DNA of 17,368 bases, taken from NCBI GenBank assembly GCA_039817885.1, contig JBCBUY010000064.1, positions 1 through 17,368 of the forward strand, read 5' to 3'. The position numbers were made by a program, and so were the translations under genes. The stretch is from CALLCD01 sp039817885 (GTDB taxonomy: Bacteria > Pseudomonadota > Alphaproteobacteria > Caulobacterales > Hyphomonadaceae). Positions within the stretch are counted from its first letter, which is position 1; each line of letters opens with the position of its first letter. Shown here one piece after another: positions 1 to 8,866 of this stretch. Under the pieces are notes generated by a model. It did no database searches. It was not told where the DNA came from and saw only the letters and a list, made by a program, of their open reading frames with translations.

Positions 1-105
1 GGCGATCCCTGAGGCTTTAAGCGAAGTCATATTAAGCCATCCTGCTTATGGTTGCCTACAAGCATCTGACGATCATGGCAGCCATAGGGTTCAATTTTCG
101 TATAT
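1..105. other. left-edge intergenic stretch
   Basis: This stretch lies downstream of the porin stop codon on the - strand. I see no coding frame of interest and no convincing stem followed by a T-run that would end the porin transcript. Short self-complementary pieces (for example ATGGC-T-GCCAT on the - strand near 78-88) are too small to call. Confidence 0.4.
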
Positions 106-1323
106 TCAGAATCTGTGGGCAATGCTGAAAAAGATCCTCTGCGTGTCAGAGGCAAAACTGTCGGCATTGTAGTCTGCGACTGTAAAGGCAATCCGAAACG
201 ATCCAAGTGCGGCGGTGATGTCAAAATCAATCTCTTCACCAAGGTCCGTACGTCCGGTCTCGCTCTCGAACCGATGATATGTCAATCGGGTCGAGATATT
301 TCGAAACGGGCGGACGCGCCCAAAATTCCAAGAGCCGGCAACGCTAAAATCCTCGATGCCATCCTCCGGGGTAACTAAGAACACATCTGCGGCCCCCTGA
401 AAGGCATGAAGCGTGCCGACGGGTGTCTGAAACGATTGTTCACCGCCGGCACCGAGAGATTCAAACCTGACATTCAGTCTGGCGGGGCCTGCGAATGCTG
501 TAAGCCCGGCGAGCCAATAATCTGCAGAGTAGTTCAGAGGATTATCGGCATGATCCACTTGGCGCGCAAATGAGGCCTCCCAGTCCAGCCCGACGTCATC
601 ACGGTGAAACCGTCCGTCAAGGCGGACACCAGTTGTCCGTGACGAAAAGACATCACTGACCGGCAAATCTGACTCCGTGCCGAGGTCGAAGGCGTAGTGA
701 AACGCGCCCAAACGACCAAACGGGGTCGGGACATTTGCGTTGACATAGTAGGAGTCACCGCGAAATCGGCCGACCGGATTGTCGGCCCCTTGAATCCGGT
801 TCACGCGGTCAAAATACCCGCCTTGGATGGTCACGCCGTCGAAAAATCGACCGGAGAAATGCGCGGCATCAAACGTTTGATCGTTTTGACGAAACGCCAG
901 AGACCCGATGAAACGCTGATCATCTAGCGTAAGCGTTTGTCGCCCGATTGTGAGGAAGGACTCATCTGTCGTCTCGAATTGGAGCAAAGCGCGATTGAGT
1001 TCGAGGCCATTTGGATCAAGAATGATGGGTCGCTCGGGCATATTCCCGCTGCCATCGTCAAAGTCATCCAGCACAGCGAAGATCGCTTCTGCTTCTACGA
1101 GGGCTGTGACACGGCTAAAAAGCTCAGCTTCGAGTGCAGGGCGAAAACGGATAGTGATGCCGTTCGCATCTGATGAAAAATCTTCCTGGTCTGCATGCTC
1201 AACGCGCAATCTGGTCTCGCCAAAAAAGGAGACCTTCTCGAAGACAGACTGTGCATGCGCTTGGTTGGTCTCAAAAAATAAGCCCAACAATATCAAGGCA
1301 GTTGCAAGATTACCGAATGTCAC
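106..1323 (-). CDS. outer-membrane beta-barrel porin (alginate-export-like)
   Basis: The 405-residue product starts with a hydrophobic segment and an AHA-Q type signal peptidase site at about residue 24, so it is exported. The mature part alternates polar and hydrophobic residues as beta-strands do, is rich in aromatic and acidic residues (FFGETRLRVEHAD, LTIGRQTLTLDDQRFIGS), has no cysteine, and ends in HRF. A C-terminal Phe is the usual signal for beta-barrel insertion. The strand pattern and the GRQ-DDQRFIGS stretch resemble the alginate-export/porin family whose members allow passive solute entry, but the substrate cannot be read from sequence. The start is GTG at 1323 with GAGAG and AGG upstream; no better start is visible. 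It stands alone, divergent from the anti-sigma gene, with 188 bases between them. The barrel is a confident call, the alginate-export assignment moderate. Confidence 0.8.
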   Translation of the reverse strand: MTFGNLATALILLGLFFETNQAHAQSVFEKVSFFGETRLRVEHADQEDFSSDANGITIRFRPALEAELFSRVTALVEAEAIFAVLDDFDDGSGNMPERPIILDPNGLELNRALLQFETTDESFLTIGRQTLTLDDQRFIGSLAFRQNDQTFDAAHFSGRFFDGVTIQGGYFDRVNRIQGADNPVGRFRGDSYYVNANVPTPFGRLGAFHYAFDLGTESDLPVSDVFSSRTTGVRLDGRFHRDDVGLDWEASFARQVDHADNPLNYSADYWLAGLTAFAGPARLNVRFESLGAGGEQSFQTPVGTLHAFQGAADVFLVTPEDGIEDFSVAGSWNFGRVRPFRNISTRLTYHRFESETGRTDLGEEIDFDITAALGSFRIAFTVADYNADSFASDTQRIFFSIAHRF

Positions 1324-1354
1324 GCCTAGTCTCTCACTGCGGCCACTAGCCGTT

Positions 1355-1384
1355 AGACAAAGTGCTGGCGGATGGAGAAGTCAA
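1355..1384 (-). promoter_or_regulatory. possible promoter of the porin gene
   Basis: On the - strand a TTGACT hexamer (1379-1384) resembles a -35 box. It is followed at about 17-20 bases by TTTGTCTAA, a poor -10 match. The distance to the GTG at 1323 is sensible. The call is weak because only the -35 box is good. Confidence 0.22.
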
Positions 1385-1464
1385 GTTTCTGTGCACCGTG
1401 TGCCTTATGCAAGAATAGAAAAATCAGTAGGTCTTTATTGAACTTTGTTGGCGCAAGTTGCGAC

Positions 1465-1470
1465 TATACT
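1465..1470 (+). promoter_or_regulatory. possible -10 box upstream of the anti-sigma gene
   Basis: TATACT lies 42 bases before the GTG start of the anti-sigma gene, a plausible -10 distance. The TTGAAC upstream (1438-1443) is 21 bases away, too far for a standard -35, so the promoter type is unclear. Confidence 0.25.
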
Positions 1471-1511
1471 GTCGAACCGCCTATTTGTGGGCTTGAATTC
1501 AGGAGATCGAC

Positions 1512-2135
1512 GTGTCGATTCCGTTAGAACATATGTCCGACGATGACAGGAGTGCTCACCTCCTGGACTATGTTCATGGGCGTTTGAAAGACGACGAACG
1601 GGTACGCGTTGAAGCCGCCGCCGCAACCAATAAAGACATCGCTGAAGAATTGGCGTTCTTTCAAGGGCTCGCCGCTGCTGGCGTGCCAGCCGAGAGACCT
1701 CAAGGCCACGAAATGAGTTGGGCGCGACTCTCTCGAGCGATCGAGACGTCAGATAGCGATCTGTCGGAAACCGCCTCGCGCCCCGCAAATGACAATACTG
1801 CAAGCAAATATTGGCGTGTGGCTGCGATCGCCTTTGGTGTATTGCTGGCAACCCAAACGAGTTGGATTCTGGCGACATCTTCAGACGGTTCAAGCGATCC
1901 GATATACATTCCTGTCGCCGAAGAGCCGGCGCTGGATTTGCAGGTCATCTTCCGGGATTCTGCACCTGCAGGAGAGATTTCCGACGTGCTCTCAACTCTA
2001 AGGGGAAACATCGTTTCCGGCCCATCGGCTCTTGGCGTCTACCAGGTGAGGTTCGCGTCGGAGGATCAGCGCGGCGACGCACTTGAGGCTTTAAGGTCGA
2101 ATACGACATTGGTGGAAAGCGCGTTTGCCAATTAG
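1512..2135 (+). CDS. membrane-anchored anti-sigma factor
   Basis: The 207-residue protein has an acidic N-terminal cytoplasmic part (LLDYVHGRLKDDERVRVEAA, about 17-36) like the sigma-binding helices of anti-sigma factors. It has a single membrane segment at about 101-120 and a C-terminal periplasmic domain. That domain carries a GPSALGVYQVRF motif (about 170-181) of the kind often seen in anti-sigma C-termini. The HxxxCxxC zinc motif of ZAS-type anti-sigmas is absent, and the protein has no cysteine at all. GTG at 1512 is preferred over ATG at 1533 because AGGAG lies 6 bases before it. The gene runs tail to tail into the ECF sigma gene, its likely partner: the TAG at 2133-2135 touches the sigma stop at 2136-2138. 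The inferred role is to hold the sigma factor at the membrane until an envelope signal arrives. The signal is unknown. Confidence 0.8.
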   Translation: MSIPLEHMSDDDRSAHLLDYVHGRLKDDERVRVEAAAATNKDIAEELAFFQGLAAAGVPAERPQGHEMSWARLSRAIETSDSDLSETASRPANDNTASKYWRVAAIAFGVLLATQTSWILATSSDGSSDPIYIPVAEEPALDLQVIFRDSAPAGEISDVLSTLRGNIVSGPSALGVYQVRFASEDQRGDALEALRSNTTLVESAFAN

Positions 2136-2693
2136 CTATCGTCTTGTATCGTCAAGGCCAGAACTCGTTAGACAGTGCATCAACAACGTCTTGGCATGCA
2201 TGATCCGGGTCTTGATAGTGCCGACCGGCCGACCTTCAATGTCCGCGATTTCCTGATAGGTCAAACCTTCGAAGAAAGCGAGGAGAACGGCGGATCTATG
2301 AGTTGGGCTAAGTTTGTCTATACAGGCACGCACTGCCTTGGCGTCCTGAAATGCGCCTATGACAGCTTCCGGGCCTGGCGAATCGTCTTCTAGCTCCACG
2401 GGTGGCTCGTCCAGGACCACTCTTTTGCTGCGCCGGTTGCGATCTACCGCCTTGTTTCGTGTGATCGTGTACATCCACGATTTGACGCTGGACCGCCCGG
2501 CGAATTTCCCCGCATTGCGCCAAATGTCCAGCATGGCCTCGTGAACGATGTCTGCAGCATCGTTTTTGTCCGCAAGCCAGTTCTCGGCAAATCGGCGCAT
2601 TCCCGGCGCATAACGATCGTAAAGCGCCCGCATAGCGGATTTATCGCCGGCGGCAACGAGCTCGAGCAACGTCTTGTCTGGCGTTCCATCCAT
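2136..2693 (-). CDS. ECF-family RNA polymerase sigma factor
   Basis: The 185-residue product has the two-domain plan of extracytoplasmic-function sigma factors. Region 2 spans about residues 22-88, with DAADIVHEAMLDIW (45-58) and the DNA-melting/-10 part SVKSWMYTITRNKAVDRNRR (69-88). After an acidic linker, region 4 spans about 125-172, with LSPTHRSAVLLAFFEGLTYQ and the helix-turn-helix EIADIEGRPVGTIKTRIMHA. Regions 1 and 3 are absent, as expected for ECF factors. It directs RNA polymerase to an alternative promoter set. The start at 2693 has only a weak upstream ribosome site. The gene converges on its probable anti-sigma factor and diverges from the propeller lipoprotein, with 153 bases between the starts. 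That gap should hold the sigma promoter, but I could not recognise an ECF consensus there. Confidence 0.93.
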   Translation of the reverse strand: MDGTPDKTLLELVAAGDKSAMRALYDRYAPGMRRFAENWLADKNDAADIVHEAMLDIWRNAGKFAGRSSVKSWMYTITRNKAVDRNRRSKRVVLDEPPVELEDDSPGPEAVIGAFQDAKAVRACIDKLSPTHRSAVLLAFFEGLTYQEIADIEGRPVGTIKTRIMHAKTLLMHCLTSSGLDDTRR

Positions 2694-2755
2694 CCAAAGC
2701 GAATGGCACAGGCCGCCATGAGTTCAAAGCGCAATTCGAGGTGCTGACAGCTTAG

Positions 2756-2784
2756 TGAACATATCAATGAGTATACATGAACAT
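2756..2784. promoter_or_regulatory. pair of TGAACAT direct repeats in the divergent promoter region
   Basis: TGAACAT occurs at 2756-2762 and 2778-2784, 22 bases apart start to start, or about two helical turns. Both lie between the divergent sigma and lipoprotein genes. They could bind a regulator or be -35-like elements. Two 7-mers are weak evidence. Confidence 0.2.
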
Positions 2785-2846
2785 TGCCATATCGTGGTAC
2801 GAAAGATCATTGGCTCGGCCAGCTCGACAGCCGAAAAGGGGAAGAT

Positions 2847-4481
2847 ATGCACACTACGGCTAAATTGGCATTCTTGATGGCAGCATTGATGTTGTCGGCC
2901 TGCGGAGGACCTCAGCCCCAGGAAAACGCGGATAGCGATAGTGCTGGGCAGTCTGTTCAGCAAAGATATAGTCACGATACTCTGGTGTCAGGCTCAGACT
3001 TCCACGGTATTCATGGGATCACGGAAGGACCCGACGGAGCGCTCTATGCAGGGAGTGTCGTCGGTCAATCCATCTATCGGATTGACCGAGAAACCGGCAC
3101 CGTAACAACCGAAGTCGAGGCCCCCGCTGGCTCTGCCGATGATCTTGTATTCGGTCCAAACGGACAGCTTTACTGGACAGACATTCTGCGCGGCCAGGTT
3201 AAAACCAGAAACAATGCAGGCGATGTCGTCATTCTCGCGAACAATCTACCAGGCGCGAACGCGATAGACTTCCATCCGGATGGTCGACTTTTTGTCACCC
3301 AGGTTTTTCAAGGCGATGCGCTAAATGAGATCGATCCAGCCGGCGTCGCTCCACCGCGCCAGGTCATCGCTGATATTGGTGGGTTGAATGGTTTCGAAAT
3401 CGGCCAGGATGGATTTCTCTACGGGCCGCTCTGGTTCCGCGATCAAGTCGTAAAGATAAATGTCGACACTGGTGAGCTAAACGTCGTGACCGACGGCATA
3501 GACACACCGGCAGCGGTGAACTTTGGTATTGATGGTGCACTTTATGTGGCAGAAAATGCGACGGGGCAGATTTTCAGTGTGGATATCAAAACGGGCGAGA
3601 AGCAAGTTATCGCTGCAACTCCGAGCAACCCGGACAATATCGCTGTAACGGCGAGCGGTGACCTTTTCGTGACGCATATGTCCGATAACAGCATCACACA
3701 AGTGAATCTGGAAACAGGTGAACTAGATTATATTATTGCTGGCGGCCTGGCTCTGCCAGGGGGGCTGGCCGCCTATAATAATTCGGTTTTTGTAGCCGAC
3801 ACGTTTTCGCTCAGACAATTATCTCTCGAGACGGGAGCAATAGTTGATATCGAGCGTGTTGTGGATCGCCACGGTTATCCGCTGAGCGTCGGTGTGATCA
3901 GAGACAAGCTCGCCACCTCCAGCTGGTCGAGCGGCACCGTACAGCTTTACGATGCCAGAACTGGTGAGAGTATCGGCATAAAAGACGGCTTTGTTGCGCC
4001 CTATGATTTTGCCGCCGGCCCGGATAACAGTTTCTACGTCGCTGAATTCGGTACCGCCTGCATTGTTCGAGTCGAATTTTCGTCCGACGCGCGGGACTGC
4101 GTGGTTGGGGAGCTGGCGGGTCCCGTTGGTCTTGCGGTGGGTGAGGGCGGTCGTCTTTATATAAGCGAATCCCTGGCCGGGCGGATCACCGTCTTCGATC
4201 CAGAGTCCGAAAATCGTTCTATCTTAGTGGACGGACTGTCCGAACCAGAAGGAATTGCTCTGGATGGGGACTTTTTGGTTGTTGCCGAAGTCGGGATGCA
4301 GCGAGTGCTCCGCATCTCGATCGCTGATGGATCAATTGAGACGATAGGAGAGGTGCCGATGGGGTTGCCAGGGGTCGAAGGTGTGCCCCCGGCGTTCGTT
4401 CCAACCGGGGTTGCTATCTCCGACGGACATATAATTGTTTCTTCAGATGTGGAAAACGCCATTTATAGATTTTCAAAATAG
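2847..4481 (+). CDS. lipoprotein with NHL/SMP-30-like beta-propeller
   Basis: ATG at 2847 is chosen because a strong purine-rich site (AAAAGGGGAAG, 2834-2844) precedes it and the protein then opens with a lipoprotein signal. That signal is a hydrophobic core and the lipobox LSAC, with the lipidated Cys at residue 19, followed by GGPQPQEN. An upstream in-frame ATG (2784) would put 21 polar residues in front of the signal. The 544-residue product is built of recurring units of the form DG-x-LY/F-V...I-x-x-VD-x-x-TG. Examples are DGALYAGS, NGQLYWTD, DGRLFVTQ, DGFLYGPL, DGALYVAE, SGDLFVTH and GGRLYISE, an NHL/SMP-30 type beta-propeller repeat. Such propellers are binding scaffolds or lactone hydrolases; no catalytic site is identified here. 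It is probably held in the periplasm or at the outer membrane. It diverges from the ECF sigma gene, so it may belong to that regulon (inference). Confidence 0.8.
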   Translation: MHTTAKLAFLMAALMLSACGGPQPQENADSDSAGQSVQQRYSHDTLVSGSDFHGIHGITEGPDGALYAGSVVGQSIYRIDRETGTVTTEVEAPAGSADDLVFGPNGQLYWTDILRGQVKTRNNAGDVVILANNLPGANAIDFHPDGRLFVTQVFQGDALNEIDPAGVAPPRQVIADIGGLNGFEIGQDGFLYGPLWFRDQVVKINVDTGELNVVTDGIDTPAAVNFGIDGALYVAENATGQIFSVDIKTGEKQVIAATPSNPDNIAVTASGDLFVTHMSDNSITQVNLETGELDYIIAGGLALPGGLAAYNNSVFVADTFSLRQLSLETGAIVDIERVVDRHGYPLSVGVIRDKLATSSWSSGTVQLYDARTGESIGIKDGFVAPYDFAAGPDNSFYVAEFGTACIVRVEFSSDARDCVVGELAGPVGLAVGEGGRLYISESLAGRITVFDPESENRSILVDGLSEPEGIALDGDFLVVAEVGMQRVLRISIADGSIETIGEVPMGLPGVEGVPPAFVPTGVAISDGHIIVSSDVENAIYRFSK

Positions 4482-4504
4482 ATCGGCCATTGATTCTGCC
4501 GATC
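4481..4504 (-). terminator. hairpin between convergent lipoprotein and RND genes
   Basis: GATCGGC (4481-4487) pairs perfectly with GCCGATC (4498-4504) around a 10-base loop. Read on the - strand the stem is followed by TATTTTG, as in a short rho-independent terminator for the RND operon. On + it has no T-run, so any effect on the lipoprotein transcript would be weaker. The first base of the stem is the last base of the lipoprotein stop codon. Confidence 0.45.
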
Positions 4505-4523
4505 AAATCCGAAACTTGACGAC

Positions 4524-7500
4524 TTATTCTGCGGGTTGGGCGGCGGTGCTTACATTGCTTTGTTCGTCAAGCTTTCTCGCCACATCGCCTGGTGATCCCG
4601 TCCCACGGGCCAGGAGACTATAAAAGGGTGGAACAAGAATGAGCGTCGCAAGTGTTGCGCCGATAACACCGAATAGAATAACTGCGCCGATGGCTTGGCG
4701 TGTTTCAGCCCCTGCGCCTGAGGACAGGATAAGGGGCAGGGAGCCTGCCACAGTTGTTAGGCCTGTCATTAGTATGGGTCTGAACCGCGCCAGCGAGGCT
4801 TCGCGTAGCGCGTCTTGAAAGCGCATGCCATTGTCGCGTAGCTGATTGGCAAACTCGACGATCAAAATACCATTCTTGGCAGCAAGACCCACCAACATAA
4901 TAAGCCCAATCTGTGTGTAGATATTGAGCGTTTGGCCTGAAACAAAAAGGCCGGCCAATCCAGCGGCAAGCGTCGCCGGTACGCAGAGCATAATCACAAG
5001 CGGATGAATATAGCTTTCAAATTGAGCCGCCAGGACAAGAAAGACAATCACGCAGCCAATCGCAAAAACGAACAAGATAGACGACCCCGTCGTGCGATAA
5101 TCAAGAGACTGGCCTTTGAAGTCGAACACCGCCTCATCAGGCAGTACATCCCGGCCAATTCTAATCATATCATCAAGGACAGTGCCTAAAGCGGCATCGG
5201 GCGCAAGGCCGGCCTCAATTGTAACAGCGCGGGTTCGATTATAACGATTAAGCGATGCGCTTCCAGCAGCCTCGCGCACAGTCACAAGGTTAGACAGTGG
5301 AATGAGCTGGTCTGTACGGACCGATCGAACAAATATATTGCGTATGTCATTTGGAGCCGAATAGTCTTCTCGAACACCTTCAAGAATGACATCGTATTCT
5401 TCGCCATTTTCAAGATATGTTGTTACCCGTCGGGATCCAAGCATGGTTTGCAACGTTGTTCCGATATCCGTTACGGTAACGCCGAGATCAGAGGCGCGTT
5501 GATAATCAATGGCAATTCGGAACTGCGGTTGGGTTTCTTGATAATCGGACTCGATATCGATCAGTCCAATATCCGCCGCCTCGAAGGCCCCAATAAGTGT
5601 ATCACTCCACTCTGCGAGTCGTTCATAGGATGGCCCGCCGACCACGAATTGTATCGGTTTGCTCTGACGGCCTCCCAGGCCTTGCCGCATAATCGCAAAT
5701 GCGCGCACACCTGGCAGGTCGGACAGCTTTCGGTTTACTTCTGAAATAATCTCGTCGGCCGGTCGGCGGGTACCCCACGCCTCCAGATTGACGACGACGA
5801 ATCCTTGATTAAACGAATTGCTGCCGAAGCCGGGTGCACGTAGCAACAGGCGATCGACATCCGGTGTCTCGACATATGGCAGAAGTCTTCGCTCTATCTC
5901 ATCCATATACCTTTCCATAAAGGCATAAGAGGCCCCCTCTGGGCCACGCACGAGTATGAAAAATCCGCCACGATCTTCACGTGGAATGTATTCAGATCGA
6001 AGGTTCTGGAAGGAAAAGTAACCACTGCCGATCATCATCGCCATCGCGACCAAGGCGAGAAGGGGGCGAGGCGTGAGAATGGAGAGAATGACACCATAAA
6101 CATGACGTAACGCATCGAACACGCGTCCAACGAGGTTTGGGAGTAAAGCAACCAAACCTGTGGGCTTATGTTCATGGAGCACCTTCGACGCGATCATTGG
6201 CGACAGAGTAAGGGCAATCAAACTTGAAAAGCAGACGGCTGCCGCCATCGTCAGAGCGAATTCTGAGAATAGCCGCCCTATATCACCTTGCAGGAATGTG
6301 ATGGGGACAAAAACCGAAACGAGCACCATTGTGGTCGCCACAACGGCGAAACCAACTTGGCGAGTTCCCCTGAAGGCGGCCACAAGCGGCGTTTCACCAT
6401 ACTCGTCCATTCTACGGTGAATATTTTCCAGGACGACGATGGCGTCATCTACAACGAGTCCGATCGCAAGAACCAAGGCAAGCAGCGTTAGTAGATTGAT
6501 CGACAGGCCCAAAGCGTAGAGCAAAATAAACGTCGAGATGATGGATATTGGAACCGTAACGGCTGGGATAATCGTCGATCGCGCACTCCCTAGAAAAAGA
6601 AAAATGACCAGGGTGACCAGTGCCACAGCGATGCCAAGGGTAATGTATACCTCTCTGATCGATGCTTGGATGAAGACCGAGCTGTCAAAGCTCTGAAAAA
6701 TTCTTATCCCGTCGGGCAGTGTTTCATTGAGATCCTGGGCCAGCTGACGAGCAGCTGCCGCAACGTCGACTGTGTTGGCTGTTGATTGCTTAACAACGCC
6801 GAGACCCACCATCGGAACGCCGTTACCTCGGAACAGATTGCGATCCTCCTCGGTGCCACGTTCAACGCGTGCCACATCGCCAAGACGTACCAGGTCTCCT
6901 TCGGTTCCTTCACGCAAGACCAGTGAAGCAAAGTCGCCGGGCGTTCGGAAAGGCCGGTCGAGCCGGACCACGAAAGTCCGGGAGTCACTTTCAAGATTGC
7001 CTGCTGGAGACTCGATGTTCTCCCGCCGAAGTGCCTGATCAATATCAGTCACCGCGAGGTTACGGGCGGCGAGGGCTTTTCGGTCGATCCAGACGCGCAA
7101 CGCATAGTTACGCGCGCCCCCGACCCGTACCCGGGCCACACCATCAAGAGCTGAAAATCGATCGACCAGAAACCGATCTGCATAATCTGACAATTCGGGT
7201 GTCGTCATCGTGTCACTGGCCAGATTTAGCCAGATAATGACATCGTCATCGGCATTGGCTTTAGTGATCTCTGGAGGATCTGCATCGACAGGCAACTGGT
7301 CCGACACGCTGGAGACGCGGTCCCGTATATCGTTCGCGGCGACATCCACGTCCTGGCTGATGTCGAATTCGACACTGATATCTGACCGTCCGTCCCGGGA
7401 GCTTGCATCAATAATGCGAATGCCCTCGACACCGGCGATACTGTCCTCAATGATCTGTGTCACACGTGTTTCAACGATGCTCGCAGACGCTCCGGGATAA

Positions 7501-7646
7501 TCCACCTCTATCGTGACGATCGGTGCATCTATATCGGGGTATTCCCTAAGCGGAAGCCGGTCGAACGACACCAGGCCGAAGATAATGAGCAATAGCGAGA
7601 GCACCGATGCGAACACCGGGCGCTTAACTGCAACATCGGATATCAT
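4524..7646 (-). CDS. RND-family multidrug efflux inner-membrane pump (HAE-1 type)
   Basis: This is a proton-driven exporter of the AcrB/MexB class. From ATG at 7646 it is 1040 residues, the usual family length. It opens with the classic ISDVAVKRPVFASV before the first membrane helix. The frame is open to 7730, but that would add 28 polar residues and a 77-base overlap with the upstream gene, so 7646 is preferred (GTG at 7649 is an equal neighbour). The proton-relay pair Asp-Asp of TM4 is present in GLVVDDAIVVLENIHRR (about 400-401, AcrB D407/D408). The TM10 lysine is present in GLAAKNGILIVEFANQL (about 924, AcrB K940), as is RFRPILMT of TM11. Two similar halves with large periplasmic loops are evident. 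It follows the fusion-protein gene by 7 bases. Its substrates cannot be read from sequence, and no outer-membrane channel gene is in the operon. Confidence 0.95.
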   Translation of the reverse strand: MISDVAVKRPVFASVLSLLLIIFGLVSFDRLPLREYPDIDAPIVTIEVDYPGASASIVETRVTQIIEDSIAGVEGIRIIDASSRDGRSDISVEFDISQDVDVAANDIRDRVSSVSDQLPVDADPPEITKANADDDVIIWLNLASDTMTTPELSDYADRFLVDRFSALDGVARVRVGGARNYALRVWIDRKALAARNLAVTDIDQALRRENIESPAGNLESDSRTFVVRLDRPFRTPGDFASLVLREGTEGDLVRLGDVARVERGTEEDRNLFRGNGVPMVGLGVVKQSTANTVDVAAAARQLAQDLNETLPDGIRIFQSFDSSVFIQASIREVYITLGIAVALVTLVIFLFLGSARSTIIPAVTVPISIISTFILLYALGLSINLLTLLALVLAIGLVVDDAIVVLENIHRRMDEYGETPLVAAFRGTRQVGFAVVATTMVLVSVFVPITFLQGDIGRLFSEFALTMAAAVCFSSLIALTLSPMIASKVLHEHKPTGLVALLPNLVGRVFDALRHVYGVILSILTPRPLLALVAMAMMIGSGYFSFQNLRSEYIPREDRGGFFILVRGPEGASYAFMERYMDEIERRLLPYVETPDVDRLLLRAPGFGSNSFNQGFVVVNLEAWGTRRPADEIISEVNRKLSDLPGVRAFAIMRQGLGGRQSKPIQFVVGGPSYERLAEWSDTLIGAFEAADIGLIDIESDYQETQPQFRIAIDYQRASDLGVTVTDIGTTLQTMLGSRRVTTYLENGEEYDVILEGVREDYSAPNDIRNIFVRSVRTDQLIPLSNLVTVREAAGSASLNRYNRTRAVTIEAGLAPDAALGTVLDDMIRIGRDVLPDEAVFDFKGQSLDYRTTGSSILFVFAIGCVIVFLVLAAQFESYIHPLVIMLCVPATLAAGLAGLFVSGQTLNIYTQIGLIMLVGLAAKNGILIVEFANQLRDNGMRFQDALREASLARFRPILMTGLTTVAGSLPLILSSGAGAETRQAIGAVILFGVIGATLATLILVPPFYSLLARGTGSPGDVARKLDEQSNVSTAAQPAE

Positions 7647-7653
7647 CACAGGG

Positions 7654-8751
7654 TTACCGCCTGATGGTGGAGACAGTGGGGCCACTGTCCGGTCGCTCGA
7701 TAGCGTCACCAGAGACAGATAAGGACGCATTTGATTTCACGTTGATGTTGCCGCCATCGCGGACGCCGATCAGCCCCTCGACAATGACTTCGTCGGTTTT
7801 CAGAATGCCAGAGAGGATTTCGACCCGGCCGGAGAAGCGCGACCCGAGCGTGACCTCCTCTCGGCGGGCAACGGTACCACCACCGGAGCGGTCTACGACA
7901 TATATGAAAGATCGAGAGCCGAGGGCTTCAATAGCGCTTTCTGGCAGCGACATCGCCTCTCGTGGGGCCGCTAATATGATAACGTTCATGAACAATCCAG
8001 CTCTTAGCTTCATATCAACATTCGGCAGAGTCGCGCGCACACGCAGTGAGCGGGTGGACGGATCGATTTGATTGTCAATGCTGGCCAGGGTGCCTTCAAA
8101 GACCTCGCCTGGAAGAGACGCTGTTGTCGCGCTAACCATCAAGCCGGGTTCGATGCTCGCCAATGAGATATCCGGAACGAAAAAGTCGACATACATTTCG
8201 CTGTCGTCGACCAGTGTCGCAACGGGATCACCGGGAGACAGATATGCCCCGACACTGACCTGCCGGAAGCCCAAGGCACCGTCAAACGGCGCAACAAGAA
8301 TACGATTTCGCTGTAAAGCCTGCACGGATGTGAGTTCAGAGCGCGCAACTTCGAGATTGCGCTTCGCTTGATCGAATTCGAGACCCGACACAACGCCATC
8401 AGCAACCAAACTCGCCATGCGATGGACGACACTCTCTGCTTCGCGAACGGTCGCTTCGGCACCTTCAATGGCTGCCAATTGTTCCCTTTGAGCCTGTGCC
8501 AAAAGGGTTTGGCCTCTCTTCACCCGTTGGCCATCCTCGAAATAGACAGCTGTGACCCGATCTGAGGCGTTAACTGTCAATTCGACCCGCTCCTTGGGGG
8601 CCAGCGTGCCAATGCCTTCAATATTGTCCGCGATGTCCACCAATAAAGGTCGTTCGGCAATAACGGGGGCTGCCCGCCGCTGCCCCTGAGCGAGAGACGA
8701 CTGCGCCGTGACTGACAGCACGATTACAGAAAGGAACAAGCGTAAAAACAT
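7654..8751 (-). CDS. RND efflux periplasmic membrane fusion protein
   Basis: From ATG at 8751 the protein is 365 residues and begins directly with a signal peptide (hydrophobic core, SSLA-Q cleavage). The frame also allows GTG at 8814, which would place 21 polar residues in front. The layout is that of AcrA/MexA-type adaptors. The first lipoyl half (VTAVYFEDGQRVKRGQTLL) is followed by a helical hairpin rich in Ala, Glu, Val and Arg. Then come the second lipoyl half (RILVAPFDGALGFRQVSVG), beta-barrel (FEGTLASIDNQIDPSTRSLRV) and membrane-proximal domain. The mature N-terminus has no Cys, so it is not lipidated. It bridges the RND pump to an outer-membrane channel. It is first in the operon, so any operator upstream (see 8867-8895) would govern both genes. 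Confidence 0.9.
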   Translation of the reverse strand: MFLRLFLSVIVLSVTAQSSLAQGQRRAAPVIAERPLLVDIADNIEGIGTLAPKERVELTVNASDRVTAVYFEDGQRVKRGQTLLAQAQREQLAAIEGAEATVREAESVVHRMASLVADGVVSGLEFDQAKRNLEVARSELTSVQALQRNRILVAPFDGALGFRQVSVGAYLSPGDPVATLVDDSEMYVDFFVPDISLASIEPGLMVSATTASLPGEVFEGTLASIDNQIDPSTRSLRVRATLPNVDMKLRAGLFMNVIILAAPREAMSLPESAIEALGSRSFIYVVDRSGGGTVARREEVTLGSRFSGRVEILSGILKTDEVIVEGLIGVRDGGNINVKSNASLSVSGDAIERPDSGPTVSTIRR

Positions 8752-8866
8752 GGTTCTTGCAGTGGGGCTGCTATGTGCGGAGCGTTCTGGGTTAGTGTTT
8801 TCGATTCTTGCCACGACCTAGTGTATGCGGCGTCTTTATCAAGAAGCTGCTAACTTGGTGCGTTGC

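Noticed and set aside
950..1441. 163-codon + strand frame opposite the porin
   Set aside because: Low-complexity Ser/Lys/Arg-rich shadow of a clear signal-peptide-bearing porin; no ribosome site.
1438..1470. Full sigma-70 promoter from TTGAAC and TATACT
   Set aside because: The spacer is 21 bases, outside the usual 16-18, so only the -10 part was kept at low confidence.
7647..7730. Longer N-terminus for the RND pump starting at 7730
   Set aside because: It would add 28 residues before the conserved ISDVAVKRPVFASV opening and overlap the upstream gene by 77 bases; family members start at that motif.
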